64,000 nt of DNA from Lysobacteraceae bacterium NML91-0213 (GTDB lineage: Bacteria; Pseudomonadota; Gammaproteobacteria; Xanthomonadales; Xanthomonadaceae), in the NCBI GenBank assembly GCA_002798175.1, contig NWQL01000005.1:260127-324126 (forward strand). The letters are read 5' to 3'. The notes beneath the pieces are model-generated. The model was not told where the DNA came from. It worked only from the letters and a program-made list of their open reading frames with translations, and made no database searches. The number at the start of each line of letters is the position of its first letter. Position 1 is the first letter of the stretch. Below, piece by piece: positions 43,446 to 52,768 of the stretch. Both the position numbers and the translations under genes were made by a program.

Positions 43446-43558
43446 GCCCGCCGCGGACGCAGGGGAATGTCCAGAGCCGGCCAGGGATGGCCGGCGACGG
43501 ATGTGGTAGCAGGACGCGAAGCCATCCGGCTGGGCACCCCCCTGTGGCCGTGGTGGGC
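43446..43558. repeat. palindromic repeat, arm B of composite element copy 2
   Basis: A 113 bp near-palindrome, twin of 24985-25098 and inverted relative of arm A. The terminal inverted repeats are 11 bp (43446-43456 with 43548-43558) with two mismatches. The remaining bases to 43694 hold no gene. Confidence 0.9.
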
Positions 43559-43694
43559 CACCCCGGATGCCGAGGGGCTCCCTCCGATCAGGAAGGACCG
43601 GGTGTGCGTCAGCGCGAGGACCGTGACATGGGCCAGCCTCGCCGCTTCGCACACGCTTCCGCCCGGGTATCCATCGCCTCGCGGGCGCGCTTCT

Positions 43695-44291
43695 TCACTC
43701 GGCCTGCGGGTGAGGGGTGAGAGCCGTCGCGTCGGATGCGGTATCCGCGAACAGCTCCCGCCAGCCTTCGTGGCCGAGGCGGTCGAGGGTGCGCACGTTG
43801 CGTTCCACGATCACGTCGGGATCCGGGTAGGCATCGACCGCGCGGCTCACGCTGTCCTCGCGCAGCAGGTGCAGGGTCGGGAACGGCGAACGGTTGGTGT
43901 AGTTGGCGATGTCGTCGTCGGCGGTGCCGTCGAAGCGGTAGTGCGGATGGAAGCTCGCCACCTGCAGCACGCCCTCGAGGTCGAACTCGGCCACCAGTGC
44001 CTCGGCGATGCCGAGGAAATCGTTGTAGTCGAGGAAATCGCCCAGAACCTGCGGATGGATCAGCAGCGTGGTGTCGGTGACCTCGGCGGGGGTGTCGCGC
44101 AGGTGCAGCAGCTCCGCGGCCAGGTCCTCCAGCAGCGCCTCCGCGGTCGTGGCGTCGCTCACCACGAAGCGCACCTGGTCCTTGACCATCACCGCCTTCG
44201 CGAACGGGCACAGGTTGAGGCCGATCACCGCGCGTTCCAGCCAGCGGCGGGTGAGGGCGACCGGATCGGCGGGCAGCGCTGCGTCGGACAT
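43695..44291 (-). CDS. DUF1415 protein
   Basis: A 198-residue soluble protein. RRWLERAVIGLNLCPFAKA near the N-terminus and SFHPHYRFDG with NYTNRSPFP in the centre are signatures of DUF1415, common in proteobacteria. The single conserved Cys in LNLCPFA and the adjacent His residues suggest a redox or metal-related site, but no function is established. Start ATG at 44291. It is divergent from the EamA transporter. Confidence 0.9.
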   Translation of the reverse strand: MSDAALPADPVALTRRWLERAVIGLNLCPFAKAVMVKDQVRFVVSDATTAEALLEDLAAELLHLRDTPAEVTDTTLLIHPQVLGDFLDYNDFLGIAEALVAEFDLEGVLQVASFHPHYRFDGTADDDIANYTNRSPFPTLHLLREDSVSRAVDAYPDPDVIVERNVRTLDRLGHEGWRELFADTASDATALTPHPQAE

Positions 44292-44374
44292 GTGGAAGGC
44301 TCGTGCGGGCGGCGCACGATAGCGCAGCCGCGCGGCCCGGCGCTAAGCTGGCCCGCCCCGTGCGTCTCGCCTGC

Positions 44375-45307
44375 ATGCCCGCTGCGTCCGCATCCAGCTC
44401 CGTCGCACCGCGCGTCGACCCCACCGGCGCCACGCTGTGGATGCTGCTGGCGGTGGCCCTGTTCGCGCTGATGGATGGCGGCATGAAGTGGCTGTCCGAC
44501 GACTATCCGCCGCTGCAGGTCGCCGCGTTGCGTGGCGCCGCCGCACTGCCGCTGGTGTTCGCCTGGGTGGTATGGAGCGGCGCCCTGGGCAGCCTGCTAC
44601 GCGTGCACTGGCGCCTGCACCTGCTGCGCGGCGCGCTCGGCGTGCTGATGATGTGGGGCTTCGTCTACGGCCTGGCGCGGATGCCGATGACCACGGCCTA
44701 CGCGATCGTGTTCGTGTCGCCGCTGATGGTCAGCGCGCTGGCGGTGCCGCTGCTGGGCGAAAAGGTCGGGCCGCGACGCTGGGCGGCGATCGTGGTCGGC
44801 CTGGCCGGCGTGCTGGTGGTGCTGCGGCCCACCGCCGACGGCATCGCCACCGGGGCCGGGCTGGTGCTGGTGCTGGCGGCCGCCTGCTATGCGGGTGCGG
44901 CGATCACCGTGCGCATGCTGGCGCAGCGCGACAGCGTGCAGTCGATGGTGTTCTGGTTCCTGGCGATGATCGCGGTGGGTGCCGGCACGCTGGCGCTGCC
45001 GGACTGGCAGCCGATCGCCCTGCGCGACGTGCTGCCGATCCTGGTGGTCGGGGTGAGCGGCGCGCTCGGGCAGGTGGCGATGACCCATGCATTCCGCCTG
45101 GGCGAGGCCTCGCAGCTGGCGCCGCTGGAATACACCGGGCTGGTCTGGGTGGTGCTGCTGGACCTCGCGGTGTGGGGCGTGCTGCCCGACCGCATGACCT
45201 GGCTGGGTGCGGCGATCATCATCGCCAGCGGCCTGTACCTGCTGCGCCGCGAACGCATCCGCGCGCAGGACCACCTGGCTTCCGGTCCCGCCGACACCCC
45301 GCCATGA
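44375..45307 (+). CDS. EamA-family drug/metabolite transporter
   Basis: A 310-residue membrane protein with ten helices in two EamA repeats. The first repeat begins LWMLLAVALFALMDGGMKWL; the second begins GLVLVLAAACYAGAAITVR. Members export metabolites such as amino acids, purines or S-adenosylmethionine, and the substrate cannot be read. I start at the ATG at 44375 (MPAAS) since the preceding residues are Arg-rich and non-conserved. The following small membrane gene begins 26 bp downstream, suggesting an operon. Confidence 0.85.
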   Translation: MPAASASSSVAPRVDPTGATLWMLLAVALFALMDGGMKWLSDDYPPLQVAALRGAAALPLVFAWVVWSGALGSLLRVHWRLHLLRGALGVLMMWGFVYGLARMPMTTAYAIVFVSPLMVSALAVPLLGEKVGPRRWAAIVVGLAGVLVVLRPTADGIATGAGLVLVLAAACYAGAAITVRMLAQRDSVQSMVFWFLAMIAVGAGTLALPDWQPIALRDVLPILVVGVSGALGQVAMTHAFRLGEASQLAPLEYTGLVWVVLLDLAVWGVLPDRMTWLGAAIIIASGLYLLRRERIRAQDHLASGPADTPP

Positions 45308-45332
45308 CGATCGCCACGACAGGCCGGCCGCG

Positions 45333-45881
45333 TTGCCCTGGCTGCTGATCCCGCTGGCGGTCCTGCTGCTGCCGGTGCTGCTGGTGGCGGCGTGGCCGCT
45401 GTCGTTGTGGTGGCGCTATCGCAGCGGCCCGGTGCTGCGCCCGGTGCGCGGGTGGCAACTTGCGCTGCAGGCGTGGCTGCTGCTGCCCGCGCTGCCGATG
45501 CTGCTGCTCGGCGCATGGCTTGCGCAGTCGTGGTGGGCGCCAGCGGCCACGGCGTGGGCGGCAGCCGGGGCGCTTGCCGGCATCGCGCTGGGGGCGGTGC
45601 GGGTCGCGCTGACGCGGGTCGGCCGGTCACCCGGTGGCCTGCGCTGGTACACGCCGGAACGCTGGATCGCGCTGGGCCTGTCGGTGCTGGTCACCGCCCG
45701 GGTGATCTGGATGCTGTGGCAGGGATGGCAGGCCTGGCAGGGCGTGATGGCGCTCGATGCATGGCGTGCGTCGCGGGCAACGCTGTTCGCCCTCGGCGGC
45801 CTGGTGCTCGGGCAATCGCTCGGCTATGCATGGGGGCTGCGCTGGCGCCTGCGCGAGCGCCCACCGCGACCCGGACGCTGA
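45333..45881 (+). CDS. hypothetical membrane protein
   Basis: A protein of about 182 residues with five hydrophobic helices. It possibly belongs to DUF1453, judging by RSGPVLRPVRGWQ and LRWYTPERWIAL, but this is weak. The start is uncertain: no ATG or GTG lies between the EamA stop and the first helix, so TTG at 45333 (LPWLLIPLAVLL), with AGG upstream, is proposed. A perfect bidirectional terminator follows the stop at 45881. Confidence 0.6.
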   Translation: MPWLLIPLAVLLLPVLLVAAWPLSLWWRYRSGPVLRPVRGWQLALQAWLLLPALPMLLLGAWLAQSWWAPAATAWAAAGALAGIALGAVRVALTRVGRSPGGLRWYTPERWIALGLSVLVTARVIWMLWQGWQAWQGVMALDAWRASRATLFALGGLVLGQSLGYAWGLRWRLRERPPRPGR

Positions 45882-45886
45882 AACGA

Positions 45887-45912
45887 CGGACGGGCCCCGA
45901 AGGGCCCGTCCG
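45887..45912. terminator. bidirectional terminator between convergent genes
   Basis: A perfect 11 bp stem (45887-45897 with 45902-45912) and CGAA loop between the stops at 45881 and 45941. Suited to end both transcripts, though T-poor. Confidence 0.6.
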
Positions 45913-45940
45913 CGATGGCACTGGAGCGGCGTGCCTGCAA

Positions 45941-46564
45941 TCAGAAGCGCGCGCCGATGCCCACGCCGACGGTCCAGGGATCGATCTTCAGATCCTCGGC
46001 AATGGTCTCGCCGGTACTGCCCAGCCGCGCATCCGAACGCGCACGCAGGTAACGCGCGTCGGCACGGGCGAACCAGGTCTCGTTGATGTTCATGTCCACG
46101 CCCACGGTGCCGATGGCGCCGCGCGGAGTGGTCAGCCCGACATGGTCACCACCGCCGGCGATGTCCTCGTTGCTGATATTGGATTCGTACACGCCAAGGC
46201 CCACGAACGGACGGAAGGTGTTGTCCGCCTCGCCGAAGTGGTACTGGCCGCTCAGCGCGATGGGCTGCTGTTCGATCGTGCCGATCTTGCCTTCCGGGCC
46301 GCGCACGCGATGGTTGTACTTGTCCAGCGCGCCCCACAGCTCGACGCCCCAGTTGTCGGTGACGTGGTAGGTGGCGCTCAGCGTGGGCGCCGGGCCGCCA
46401 TCGATGTCGAGACCGGTCGCGGGGTCGGAATGCGGCTCCATCAGGGTCACGCCGCCAACCACGGAGAAGCGTTTGCCGGAGGCGGTACCGGTGTCCTGCG
46501 CGAGCGCGGGTGCCGCGGCAAGTGCGAGCGCGGAAGTGAGCGTCAGGGTGCGGAAAAGGGTCAT
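45941..46564 (-). CDS. OmpW-family outer membrane protein
   Basis: A 207-residue outer membrane protein. The signal peptide (MTLFRTLTLTSALALAAAPA) is cleaved after ALA. The mature part resembles OmpW: TYHVTDNWGVELWG, PFVGLGVYES and a C-terminal VGVGIGARF with the terminal Phe. It is likely an eight-stranded barrel that lets small hydrophobic molecules pass. GAGGAG precedes the ATG at 46564. It is transcribed away from pdhB. Confidence 0.9.
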   Translation of the reverse strand: MTLFRTLTLTSALALAAAPALAQDTGTASGKRFSVVGGVTLMEPHSDPATGLDIDGGPAPTLSATYHVTDNWGVELWGALDKYNHRVRGPEGKIGTIEQQPIALSGQYHFGEADNTFRPFVGLGVYESNISNEDIAGGGDHVGLTTPRGAIGTVGVDMNINETWFARADARYLRARSDARLGSTGETIAEDLKIDPWTVGVGIGARF

Positions 46565-46836
46565 GGGTGATCTCCTCGATCTCTTTGTTGTGTTGCCCCG
46601 GGGAGAGGGCGCAGCCACCCTATCGGCGCGCGGATGAACCGCACTACGCCATTGCATGAATCGCGCAAAACGATTTCACAGGCGCTTCAGCGTTTTCCGC
46701 ACGCTGGCCCTCCTGCCGGCTCGGCGACGCCCGCATGGCCATACGCACGTGTACGCCGCTGCGCACGGTTGCGCGGTTGGCGGGGGCAGCGCGGGGGGAC
46801 ACAATAGCCACCCCCTACGTTTGCGCGGAGCGCCGC

Positions 46837-48567
46837 ATGGCCGACCTCAAAGAAGCACGTGTGCCGGATATCGGCGGCTATGACGACGTGCCCGTGATCG
46901 AAGTGCTGGTGTCGGTCGGCGACCGCGTGGAGAAGGACCAGGGCCTGCTGACGCTGGAATCCGACAAGGCCACGATGGAGGTGCCGGCGCCGTTCGCAGG
47001 CACGGTGCGCGAACTCAGGGTCCGGGAAGGCGACAGGGTCTCGCAGGACAGCGTGGTGGCGATGATCGAATCCGATGCCGCCGGCGCGCCTGCCGCATCC
47101 GCATCCCCGTCCGCCCAATCCACGCCCGTTGCCGCACCTGCTGCGCCGGAATCGCGTGCGGCCACGCCGGCACCCCCGGCCGCGGGCGCAGCGGCGCCTG
47201 CTGCGTCGGGTGGCATCCAGGACGCGGCGGTGCCCGATATCGGCGGCCAGGACGACGTGCCGGTGATCGAGGTGCTGGTGGCCGTGGGCGATCGCGTGGA
47301 AAAGGACCAGGGCCTGGTCACGCTGGAATCCGACAAGGCGACGATGGAGGTCCCGGCACCGTTTGCCGGCACCGTGGTCGAGCTGACCGTCGCGGTCGGC
47401 GACACCGTGTCCGCCGGCAGCGTGGTGGCGCGGATCGAAGCCCGGGGCGACGCGAGCGCGACATCCGGCAAGGGGCCGGCACAGCCGCAGGCACAGGCGC
47501 CGGAGCAGAGCGATGATCCGGCCGTGGAGCCGGCCTCGCCCGGCACCCGTCCGGACAATATCGCCCGCGCCTCGATGGAGCACCGCCCGGCCGGCCGCGG
47601 CGAGCCGCCGGTGCGTTTCGACGCGGAGGCCGTCATGCCCGGCAAGGTGCCGTATGCCAGCCCGGCGGTGCGCCTGTTCGCGCGCGAGCTTGGCGTGGAT
47701 CTGTCGCAGGTCACCGGCAGCGCACGCGGCGGGCGCATCACCCGCGAGGACGTGCAGCAGTTCGTCAAGGGCGCGCTGGCCGGCGGTGCCCCGCAGCCGG
47801 CCGGCAAGTCGGGCAGTGGCGGCGGTGGACTCGACCTGCTGCCGTGGCCGAAGGTGGATTTCTCGAAGTTCGGCGAGATCGAGGAAAAGCCGCTGTCGCG
47901 GATCCGGAAGATCTCCGGCGCCAACCTCGCGCGCAACTGGGCGATGATCCCGCACGTCACCCAGCACGACGATGCCGACATCACCGCGCTGGAAGAACTG
48001 CGCGTGCAGCTCAACCGGGAACACGAGAAGGCCGGCATCAAGCTGACCATGCTCGCGTTCCTGATCAAGGCCAGCGCCTCGGCGCTGAAGACCTTCCCGG
48101 AATTCAACGCCTCGCTCGATGCCTCGGGCGAGACGCTGACCCTGAAGAAGTACTTCCACATCGGTTTCGCCGCCGACACCCCCAACGGGCTGGTGGTGCC
48201 GGTGGTGCGCGACGTCGACCGCAAGGGCGTGATCGAGATCGCGCAGGAGACCTCGGCGCTGGCGAAGAAGGCGCGCGAGGGCAAGCTCGGCCCGGCCGAC
48301 ATGTCCGGTGGCTGCTTCTCGATCAGCTCGCTCGGCGGCATCGGCGGCACCTCGTTCACCCCGATCGTCAACGCGCCGGAAGTGGCGATCCTCGGCGTGT
48401 CGAAGGCGGCGATGAAGCCGGTCTGGAACGGCGAGAAGTTCAAGCCGCGGCTGGTGCTGCCGCTGTCGCTGTCCTACGACCACCGCGTGATCGACGGCGC
48501 CGCCGCCGCGCGCTTCACCGCGTATCTCGCCCAGGTGCTGGGCGACATGCGCCGCGTCCTGCTGTGA
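46837..48567 (+). CDS. pdhB: pyruvate dehydrogenase E2, dihydrolipoamide acetyltransferase
   Basis: A 576-residue E2 with two N-terminal lipoyl domains (about 3-80 and 128-205). Each carries the lipoylated lysine in ESDKATMEVP. Ala/Pro-rich linkers follow, then an E1/E3-binding domain (about 268-306, with YASPAVRLFARELGVDL) and the catalytic core ending in SYDHRVIDG (His and Asp). It transfers acetyl groups to CoA. The E1 gene (aceE) is not in the window. The ATG at 46837 is chosen because the lipoyl domain begins at once. Confidence 0.97.
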   Translation: MADLKEARVPDIGGYDDVPVIEVLVSVGDRVEKDQGLLTLESDKATMEVPAPFAGTVRELRVREGDRVSQDSVVAMIESDAAGAPAASASPSAQSTPVAAPAAPESRAATPAPPAAGAAAPAASGGIQDAAVPDIGGQDDVPVIEVLVAVGDRVEKDQGLVTLESDKATMEVPAPFAGTVVELTVAVGDTVSAGSVVARIEARGDASATSGKGPAQPQAQAPEQSDDPAVEPASPGTRPDNIARASMEHRPAGRGEPPVRFDAEAVMPGKVPYASPAVRLFARELGVDLSQVTGSARGGRITREDVQQFVKGALAGGAPQPAGKSGSGGGGLDLLPWPKVDFSKFGEIEEKPLSRIRKISGANLARNWAMIPHVTQHDDADITALEELRVQLNREHEKAGIKLTMLAFLIKASASALKTFPEFNASLDASGETLTLKKYFHIGFAADTPNGLVVPVVRDVDRKGVIEIAQETSALAKKAREGKLGPADMSGGCFSISSLGGIGGTSFTPIVNAPEVAILGVSKAAMKPVWNGEKFKPRLVLPLSLSYDHRVIDGAAAARFTAYLAQVLGDMRRVLL

Positions 48568-48583
48568 TGCGCGGAGACCTGTG

Positions 48584-50491
48584 ATGGCCAAGACCCAGGA
48601 AGTGAAGGTGCCCGACATCGGCGGCCAGGCCGATGTACCGGTGATCGAAGTGCTGGTCGCCGTCGGCGACACCGTGGCGAAGGACCAGGGACTGGTCACG
48701 CTGGAGTCCGACAAGGCGACGATGGAGGTGCCGTCCCCGGTGGCGGGCGTGGTGCGCGAGCTGAAGGTCGCGGTCGGCGACACGCTGTCCGAAGGGAGCG
48801 TGGTCGCGGTGATCGAGGCGGCCGATGCCGATGACGCGGGCAACCCACGCGGTGCGCCTGATGCCGCGGCCGGGACAGACGGCGGCAAAGCAGGCGGCAC
48901 ACCTCTGCCGCCTGCGGGAGAGGTCGACGCGCGCCGCGCGTCGGGCGAGGGCAACACCGCCGCGGCCAAGGGTTACGGCAGCACGTCGCAGCCCGCCGAT
49001 GCGAAGGCCGGGCGTGCGCAATCGAAGCCGTCCACCGCGGCGCCTTCGAGCGGCCGCAAGGCCGACGTCGAGTGCCGCATCGTCGTGCTCGGCTCCGGCC
49101 CTGGCGGCTACACCGCCGCTTTCCGTGCCGCCGACCTCGGCCTCGATACCGTTCTGGTCGAGCGTTACGACAACCTCGGCGGCGTCTGCCTCAATGTCGG
49201 CTGCATTCCGTCCAAGGCGCTGCTGCACGCTGCCGATGTCATCGACCAGGCGCAGCACGCCAGCGTCTACGGCGTCGACTTCGGCACGCCGAAGATCGAG
49301 CTCGACCGCCTGCGCGCCTACAAGGACAAGGTCGTCGGCCAGCTCACCAGGGGGCTGGCCGGCATGGCCAAGCAGCGCAAGGTGCGGGTGGTGGCCGGCA
49401 CCGGCAGTTTCGTGTCGCCCAACGAGCTCGAGGTGACCGGCGCCGATGGCAATACGCAGCTCGTGCGCTTCGAGCAGTGCATCATCGCCGCCGGTTCGCA
49501 GGCGCTGAAGCTGCCCGGCTTCCCGTGGGACGACCCACGGATCATGGATTCCACCGATGCACTGCAGCTGGCCGAGGTCCCGAAGCGGATGCTGGTGGTC
49601 GGTGGCGGCATCATCGGCCTGGAAATGGCCACGGTGTACCGCGCGCTGGGCGCCGAAGTGACGGTGGTGGAGCTGGCCGACCAGCTGATGCCTGGCGCCG
49701 ACCGTGACCTGGTCAGGCCGCTGGCCGATCGCCTGAAGAAGCAGGGCGTGTCGGTGCACCTGAAGACCAGGGTGGTCGAGGCGAAGGCCGCCAGCAAGGC
49801 CATCGAGGTGAGCTTCGACGGCGAGAACGTCCCGCAGGCAACGCGGTTCGACCGCGTGCTGGTGGCCGTGGGGCGCAGCCCGAACGGTGGGAAGATCGCC
49901 GCCGACAAGGCCGGCGTCGAAGTCACCGAGCGCGGCTTCATCGAGGTCGACCGGCAGATGCGCACCAACGTGCCGCATATCTTCGCCATCGGCGACCTCG
50001 TCGGCCAGCCGATGCTGGCGCACAAGGCGACGCACGAGGGCAAGCTCGCCGCCGAAGTGGCCGCCGGCGAAGGCGATCCTGATAAGAGCCGGGAATGGGT
50101 GGCACGGGTCATCCCGTCCGTCGCCTACACCGACCCGGAAATCGCCTGGGTCGGTGTCACCGAGAACGAGGCCAGGGCCAAGGGGCTCAAGGTCGGCGTC
50201 GGCAAGTTCCCGTGGGCCGCCAGCGGCCGCGCGATCGGCCTCGACCGTACCGAAGGGTTCACCAAGCTGGTGTTCGACGAGGCCACGCATCGCATCCTCG
50301 GTGCCGGCATCGTCGGCGTGCACGCCGGCGAGCTGATCGCCGAGGCCGCGCTTGCCATCGAGATGGGCGCGGAAGTCGCCGATATCGCCCACACCATCCA
50401 CCCGCACCCGACGCTCGGCGAATCGGTGGCGATGGCCGCCGAGGTCTACGACGGAACCATCACCGACCTCTACCTGCCCAGGCGCAAGTAG
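48584..50491 (+). CDS. lpd: dihydrolipoamide dehydrogenase (E3) with N-terminal lipoyl domain
   Basis: A 635-residue E3 fused to a lipoyl domain (residues 2-80, LESDKATMEVPSP). After a Ala/Gly-rich linker comes the flavoprotein part: FAD motif VLGSGPGGYTAAFRAADLG, redox-active cysteines C202 and C207 in GGVCLNVGCIPSK, NAD motif VVGGGIIGLEMA and C-terminal HPHPTLGES with His and Glu. It reoxidises lipoamide using NAD. It follows pdhB by 16 bp, in one operon. GGAG precedes the ATG at 48584; a GTG at 48581 is an alternative. Confidence 0.97.
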   Translation: MAKTQEVKVPDIGGQADVPVIEVLVAVGDTVAKDQGLVTLESDKATMEVPSPVAGVVRELKVAVGDTLSEGSVVAVIEAADADDAGNPRGAPDAAAGTDGGKAGGTPLPPAGEVDARRASGEGNTAAAKGYGSTSQPADAKAGRAQSKPSTAAPSSGRKADVECRIVVLGSGPGGYTAAFRAADLGLDTVLVERYDNLGGVCLNVGCIPSKALLHAADVIDQAQHASVYGVDFGTPKIELDRLRAYKDKVVGQLTRGLAGMAKQRKVRVVAGTGSFVSPNELEVTGADGNTQLVRFEQCIIAAGSQALKLPGFPWDDPRIMDSTDALQLAEVPKRMLVVGGGIIGLEMATVYRALGAEVTVVELADQLMPGADRDLVRPLADRLKKQGVSVHLKTRVVEAKAASKAIEVSFDGENVPQATRFDRVLVAVGRSPNGGKIAADKAGVEVTERGFIEVDRQMRTNVPHIFAIGDLVGQPMLAHKATHEGKLAAEVAAGEGDPDKSREWVARVIPSVAYTDPEIAWVGVTENEARAKGLKVGVGKFPWAASGRAIGLDRTEGFTKLVFDEATHRILGAGIVGVHAGELIAEAALAIEMGAEVADIAHTIHPHPTLGESVAMAAEVYDGTITDLYLPRRK

Positions 50492-50836
50492 GGCTTCGGG
50501 CGGGCCGCCCCCGGCGCGCGCGCCGCAGCTCCAGGCGTCGCGGCTGCGTGTCCCGGCCCCTCCCGCCGTGTGCGGATGGGGTGCCCGCAGGGCCCGCCCC
50601 CGACCTTCCGGTCGCGGGCGGGCACGGGTCGCGGCGGCGCCACTCCACCCTCGTGCGCCACCGGTCCACTGCCCCCATGCGCGACCGCCATCCGCTTCGC
50701 GTGTGCGCACGTCTGCAATTCCGCGCGGACGCGGGTTTACCCGGGTTGTGGCACCTCCTGTGCAGGCGTAAGCCGTCCACAGGGCTCGCGCCCTGCAGGG
50801 GGGACCGCACCGGCGCCACGCGCCACGGGAGGATTC
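50492..50836. other. intergenic region upstream of the amidase
   Basis: About 345 bp with no convincing gene. It contains several GC-rich short inverted repeats; none is a clean terminator with T-run after the E3 gene. The amidase promoter should lie near its right end, where GGGAGGATTC supplies the ribosome site. Confidence 0.5.
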
Positions 50837-52708
50837 ATGGGAAGGATGCATTGGACAGCGGCGCTCGCCGTCGCTGCGGGAATGGCATGGAATGCCGGCG
50901 CGGTCGAGCCGGTTACCCAGGGTGGCGTGGATGCACGCATCGAGCTGCAGCGCAGCGCCCAGCGCGATGCACTGCTGCGCGAGCGTGCGCGCTATCCGGC
51001 ATTGTTCGCGCGCGCCTATCGCGCCTATCCGCAGATCCCGCGCGGCACGCTGGAGGCTGTGGCCTGGGCGCAGAGCCGCTGGCAGCCGCTTGAAGCGGCG
51101 GTCGACGGCGATGCGGGCCACCACCACATGCCCACCGCCTGGGGCCCGATGGGCCTGTATGCCGGCGACGGCTTTGCCGACCAGGTCGGCGAGGCGGCGG
51201 CATTGACCGGGTTGCCGGCGGACCGCGTCAGGCGCGATCCGACCGCCAACATCCTGGCCGCGGCTGCGCTGCTTGCGCGCGAGCTGCGCGGGCTGGATGC
51301 AGAGGAGGATGCCGTGCTCGCACAGGCACTCGCGCGCTATGCCGGCTTCGGCACGCCGCAGGGCACCAGCGCGATCGACGACCATGCGCGCGCCGCGTTC
51401 GCCTTCGACGTGCTGCTTGCGCTCGACCGCGGCATTAACGAGGACGGCGTGCGCGTGCCGGTGCGCCCGGTGGCGTGGGAGGCCGCCTTCGATGCCGGCC
51501 AGCTGGTGCGCCTGCAGGCGCCGTTCGTGCGCCTGGACGTCGCCACCGACAACATCGAGACCGACGGCTATGCGATCGACCCGGTCAGCGAACAGCTGGT
51601 GCGCCGCGAGGCCGGCAAGCGCATCGATGCCGGGATCCGGAGTACGGACTACGGCCCGGCGATCTGGAACCCGGCGCATTCGAGCAACTACAACGCCTCG
51701 CGCAGCGCGGCGGTCAGCGCAGTCACCCTGCATACCGCGCAGGGCAGCTACGCCGGCACCATCAGCTGGTTCAGGAACTCCACGTCCAACGTCAGCGCGC
51801 ACTACGTGATCCGCAGTTCCGATGGACAGGTCACCCAGATGGTGCGCGAGGCGCATACCGCCTGGCACGTGCGCAACCACAACGGCTACACGCTGGGCAT
51901 CGAGCACGAGGGCTACGTCAACAACGCCAGCTGGTACACCAGCGCGATGTACAACGCATCCGCCGCGCTGGTGCGGCACTGGTGTTCGCGCTACAGCGCG
52001 ATCAGCTGCGCCAGCGCGTATCGCGGTGCGGCCAGCAGCGGCATCAACGTGCAGCCCGACAGCGTGCGCATCAAGGGCCACCAGCACTTCAGCGGCCAGA
52101 CCCACACCGATCCCGGCATCAACTGGAACTGGAGCCATTACTACGGCCTGCTCAATCCCGGCAGCGGCGGCGGGACCCGAATCCTCGATTCATTCGAGGG
52201 GGGTGTCGGCCACTTCAACACGCCGCCGGCGTATTCCGGCAGCACCACCGGAATCTCCAGCGCCTCCACGGCGACCCGCGACTGCGCCACCCGCCGCAAC
52301 GGCAGCTGCTCGCTGCGCGTGCTGCTCAGGGACAACGCGTCCTCGTCGGCCGCGTGGGCGGTGCGGCTGCTGTCGGGCACCGGCAACCCCGGCAGCAACA
52401 CCACGCTGTCACGCGCCAACGGCCGCGTCGGCTTCTGGGTCTACACCGGTGGCAGCGGCATGCGCGTCGGCGTCGGCATCGATGACGGCGCCGGCACCGA
52501 ACGCTCGGTAACGCGCAGCGTGCCGGCCAACCAGTGGACGTACGTCGAGTGGAGCCTGACCGACGCCGCGCTGTGGAACGCCTGGGCCGGCAGCGCCAAC
52601 GGCGCCATCGACGCGGCGAGCGTGACCCTGGATGCGATCTGGATCGAGCGCGCGCAGACCAGCTACGACGTCAACGTCTATATCGACGACGTGCAGATCC
52701 GCAACTGA
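50837..52708 (+). CDS. N-acetylmuramoyl-L-alanine amidase with degenerate transglycosylase-like N-terminus
   Basis: A 623-residue secreted protein. A signal peptide ends near residue 22 (NAGAVE). Residues about 50-155 resemble a lytic transglycosylase (SLT) fold: LEAVAWAQSRWQPL, GPMGLY and DPTANILAAAALLA; the catalytic Glu is replaced by Q79. An amidase domain (about 275-435) has SAVTLHTAQGSYAG, AHYVIRSSDGQVTQMV, LGIEHEGYV and GHQHFSGQTHTDPG, the Ami_2 zinc-ligand pattern. The C-terminal domain (about 450-623) is a beta-rich module similar to a carbohydrate-binding domain. It should cleave peptidoglycan amide bonds, possibly of other cells. Confidence 0.85.
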   Translation: MGRMHWTAALAVAAGMAWNAGAVEPVTQGGVDARIELQRSAQRDALLRERARYPALFARAYRAYPQIPRGTLEAVAWAQSRWQPLEAAVDGDAGHHHMPTAWGPMGLYAGDGFADQVGEAAALTGLPADRVRRDPTANILAAAALLARELRGLDAEEDAVLAQALARYAGFGTPQGTSAIDDHARAAFAFDVLLALDRGINEDGVRVPVRPVAWEAAFDAGQLVRLQAPFVRLDVATDNIETDGYAIDPVSEQLVRREAGKRIDAGIRSTDYGPAIWNPAHSSNYNASRSAAVSAVTLHTAQGSYAGTISWFRNSTSNVSAHYVIRSSDGQVTQMVREAHTAWHVRNHNGYTLGIEHEGYVNNASWYTSAMYNASAALVRHWCSRYSAISCASAYRGAASSGINVQPDSVRIKGHQHFSGQTHTDPGINWNWSHYYGLLNPGSGGGTRILDSFEGGVGHFNTPPAYSGSTTGISSASTATRDCATRRNGSCSLRVLLRDNASSSAAWAVRLLSGTGNPGSNTTLSRANGRVGFWVYTGGSGMRVGVGIDDGAGTERSVTRSVPANQWTYVEWSLTDAALWNAWAGSANGAIDAASVTLDAIWIERAQTSYDVNVYIDDVQIRN

Positions 52709-52722
52709 GGCGCGGACATGCA

Positions 52723-52748
52723 AAGGCCCCGGCATCGGCCGGGGCCTT
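52723..52748. terminator. bidirectional terminator between amidase and barrel genes
   Basis: A perfect 11 bp stem (52723-52733 with 52738-52748) and ATCG loop between the stops at 52708 and 52769. The right arm ends in TT and the left begins AA, adequate for both strands. Confidence 0.65.
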
Positions 52749-52768
52749 CGGGCTGCATTGATGGAGGA

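Noticed and set aside
48515-52138. 1207-codon open frame on the minus strand
   Set aside because: Antisense to lpd and the amidase gene; no domain and biased composition.
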